Below, piece by piece: positions 5,716-6,539 of a stretch of DNA of 6,539 nucleotides. Source of the stretch: DASSUC01 sp035650075 (GTDB lineage Bacteria; Actinomycetota; Actinomycetes; Mycobacteriales; Micromonosporaceae); NCBI GenBank assembly GCA_035650075.1, contig DASRII010000296.1, positions 1-6,539 on the forward strand. Direction: 5' to 3'. The position numbers and the translations under genes were made by a program. The notes beneath the pieces are model-generated. The model had not been told where the DNA came from. It was given only the letters and a program-made list of their open reading frames with translations, and did no database searches. Positions within the stretch are counted from its first letter, which is position 1; every line of letters starts with the position of its first letter.

Positions 5716-5965
5716 CCGGTGGCTGAAGGCGCCCGGGCTCTCGTGCAGGTACCGGTGCAGCTCGGCCGGCGACAGGTAGGTCTCCTGGACGACTTTGTGC
5801 GAGCGGAACGGAAACGGATACCCCTCGTGGACTGTCAGCGAGAACATGCAGCAGGCGGTCTCGCGGGTGACGGCGATGCTCAGTGCCGTGCCGGCCAGCC
5901 CCGCGGAGGGCGGCCACGGCGACACCGGTCAGGGCGAGGACGCGACCTGTAGCAGGACTGGTCAT
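5716..5965 (-). pseudogene. Small single-pass membrane protein of unknown family, apparently frameshifted and truncated
   Basis: From the ATG at 5965 the minus strand encodes MTSPATGRVLALTGVAVAAL, the start of a membrane helix. A second frame then continues naturally with AGLAGTALSIAVTRETACC and MFSLTVHEGYPFPFRSHKVV and QETYLSPAELHRYLHESPGAF. The two frames join if one base is removed at CTCCGCGGGG (plus 5899-5908), giving a helix of about 24 hydrophobic residues and an outer domain with two adjacent cysteines. The second frame has no stop before running into the convergent DUF2786 gene, where it becomes antisense and continues to 5467, so the native C-terminus is probably lost or overlaps that gene. 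I do not recognise the family. The frameshift could be real decay or a homopolymer sequencing error. A GTG at 5998 is an alternative start; no good ribosome binding site is seen. Confidence 0.5.
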
Positions 5966-6049
5966 GCCCACGATGACAGGCCTGCGGCCAGCGTTCACCG
6001 TGGACGTTGCGGCGGCCAGCAGCGGAAGCAGGCCAGCGACGTAAGCAGG

Positions 6050-6398
6050 TCAGGGAGGTGGCAGCGACACCGGCTCCTGGTCATGCGTCGCACCGGGCAG
6101 GCCGGCGAGGTGCCGCTCGAAGAAGGCGGTGATGGCCCGGTAGCAGTGTGCCTTGTTGTCCAGCCGGGTGACGTCGTGAGCCGAAAGTAGGTGCGCCAGG
6201 ACTCGGGCAGCCGCGTCGACCAGGACAGCAGGTCGTACGGGCCGAACATGTCCACGGCGGCCGACCAGAGCTCCGGATGGCGGCCGGCCAGCGTGAGCGT
6301 CATGAAGCCGCCGTACGAGCGGCCCATGACCCCGATCCGGCTGGCGTCCACGCGCAGGTCGTCCCGCAGCCGCGCGCCACGCCGGCGACGTGGTCGAC
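6050..6398 (-). pseudogene. S9 family peptidase (prolyl oligopeptidase-type alpha/beta hydrolase), C-terminal remnant
   Basis: An intact enzyme would be a serine peptidase or acyl-hydrolase with an alpha/beta-hydrolase catalytic domain. The remnant encodes VDHVAGVA, then after a 1-base shift near 6379 RLRDDLRVDASRIGVMGRSY and GGFMTLTLAGRHPELWSAAV and DMFGPYDLLSWSTRLPESW and RTYFRL. The nucleophile serine of GRSYGG is at 6318-6316. Directly after YFRL the sequence jumps, in a different frame, to HDVTRLDNKAHCYRAITAFF and ERHLAG, which is the end of the family's catalytic domain and starts with what is probably the catalytic histidine. The 70-90 residues normally between these parts, including the acid residue of the triad, are deleted; the junction is near 6180-6176. 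The N-terminal propeller domain is also missing. The final frame stops at 6052-6050. It cannot be active. Confidence 0.8.
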
Positions 6399-6539
6399 CC
6401 GGTGACACCGCCTCTGATCATGCTTCGGGGCGCGCCGCGTCGTAGTCCCGCCAAAGGACCAGACCGGGCGCATTATGGTCGACATCGAGACTGGTTGCGG
6501 CTGTGTCACGAAGTGACCTTGCAGATTGACAGATCCGAC
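6399..6539. other. Right edge, no gene assigned
   Basis: The minus strand has a frame open from the window edge to a TGA at 6420-6418, ending APGLVLWRDYDAARPEA. It could be the tail of a gene lying further right, but codon third positions are mixed and I recognise no family. It is not a continuation of the peptidase remnant, which begins in another frame near 6398. Confidence 0.25.

Noticed and set aside
1..6539. CRISPR array or insertion sequence with terminal repeats
   Set aside because: No regularly spaced direct repeats and no transposase or matched terminal inverted repeats were seen.

Overview
The window is high-GC DNA with strong third-position G/C bias, GTG starts and gene families typical of actinomycetes. 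Several proteins look most like those of Micromonosporaceae and relatives, though that placement rests on memory of protein families, not on a search. The layout is that of an accessory island built on a tRNA attachment site: a few intact genes set among broken ones.

Left end (1-850): the first ~340 bases hold no gene I can support. Next comes the 3' half of a tRNA-Arg(ACG) gene (344-391) with no 5' half, the usual appearance of an integrase attachment core. Beside it, pointing towards it, is the decayed C-terminal part of a tyrosine recombinase (about 830-492, minus strand), which keeps the C-terminal tyrosine motif but is cut at its 5' end and frameshifted.

Centre (849-3839, minus strand): three genes are packed as an operon. 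In order of transcription they are a CcbP-type calcium-binding protein (3617-3306), a conserved actinomycete protein of unknown function that begins SEYQYYEF (3300-2149), and a protein with the XPB/Ssl2-type helicase-associated C-terminal domain but no ATPase motor (2156-849). The spacings are 5 bp and then an 8 bp overlap. Upstream, and in frame with the CcbP gene, lies the N-terminal piece of another family, which I recall as the small partner encoded next to AbiEii-type nucleotidyltransferase toxins. It has its own strong ribosome binding site. The CcbP gene may therefore be made either as a fusion protein or, more likely, from a leaderless transcript starting at its own ATG.

Right half (4297-5715, plus strand): an intact DUF2786 protein. 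It converges on a run of minus-strand remnants: a single-pass membrane protein with an apparent frameshift (5965-5716) and the C-terminal piece of an S9 prolyl-oligopeptidase-type hydrolase that keeps its GRSYGG serine motif but has lost the segment that should carry the acid residue (6398-6050).

The most interesting candidate for an undescribed system is the three-gene minus-strand operon, beside a toxin-partner remnant and an integrase/tRNA junction. Its function cannot be read from sequence alone.
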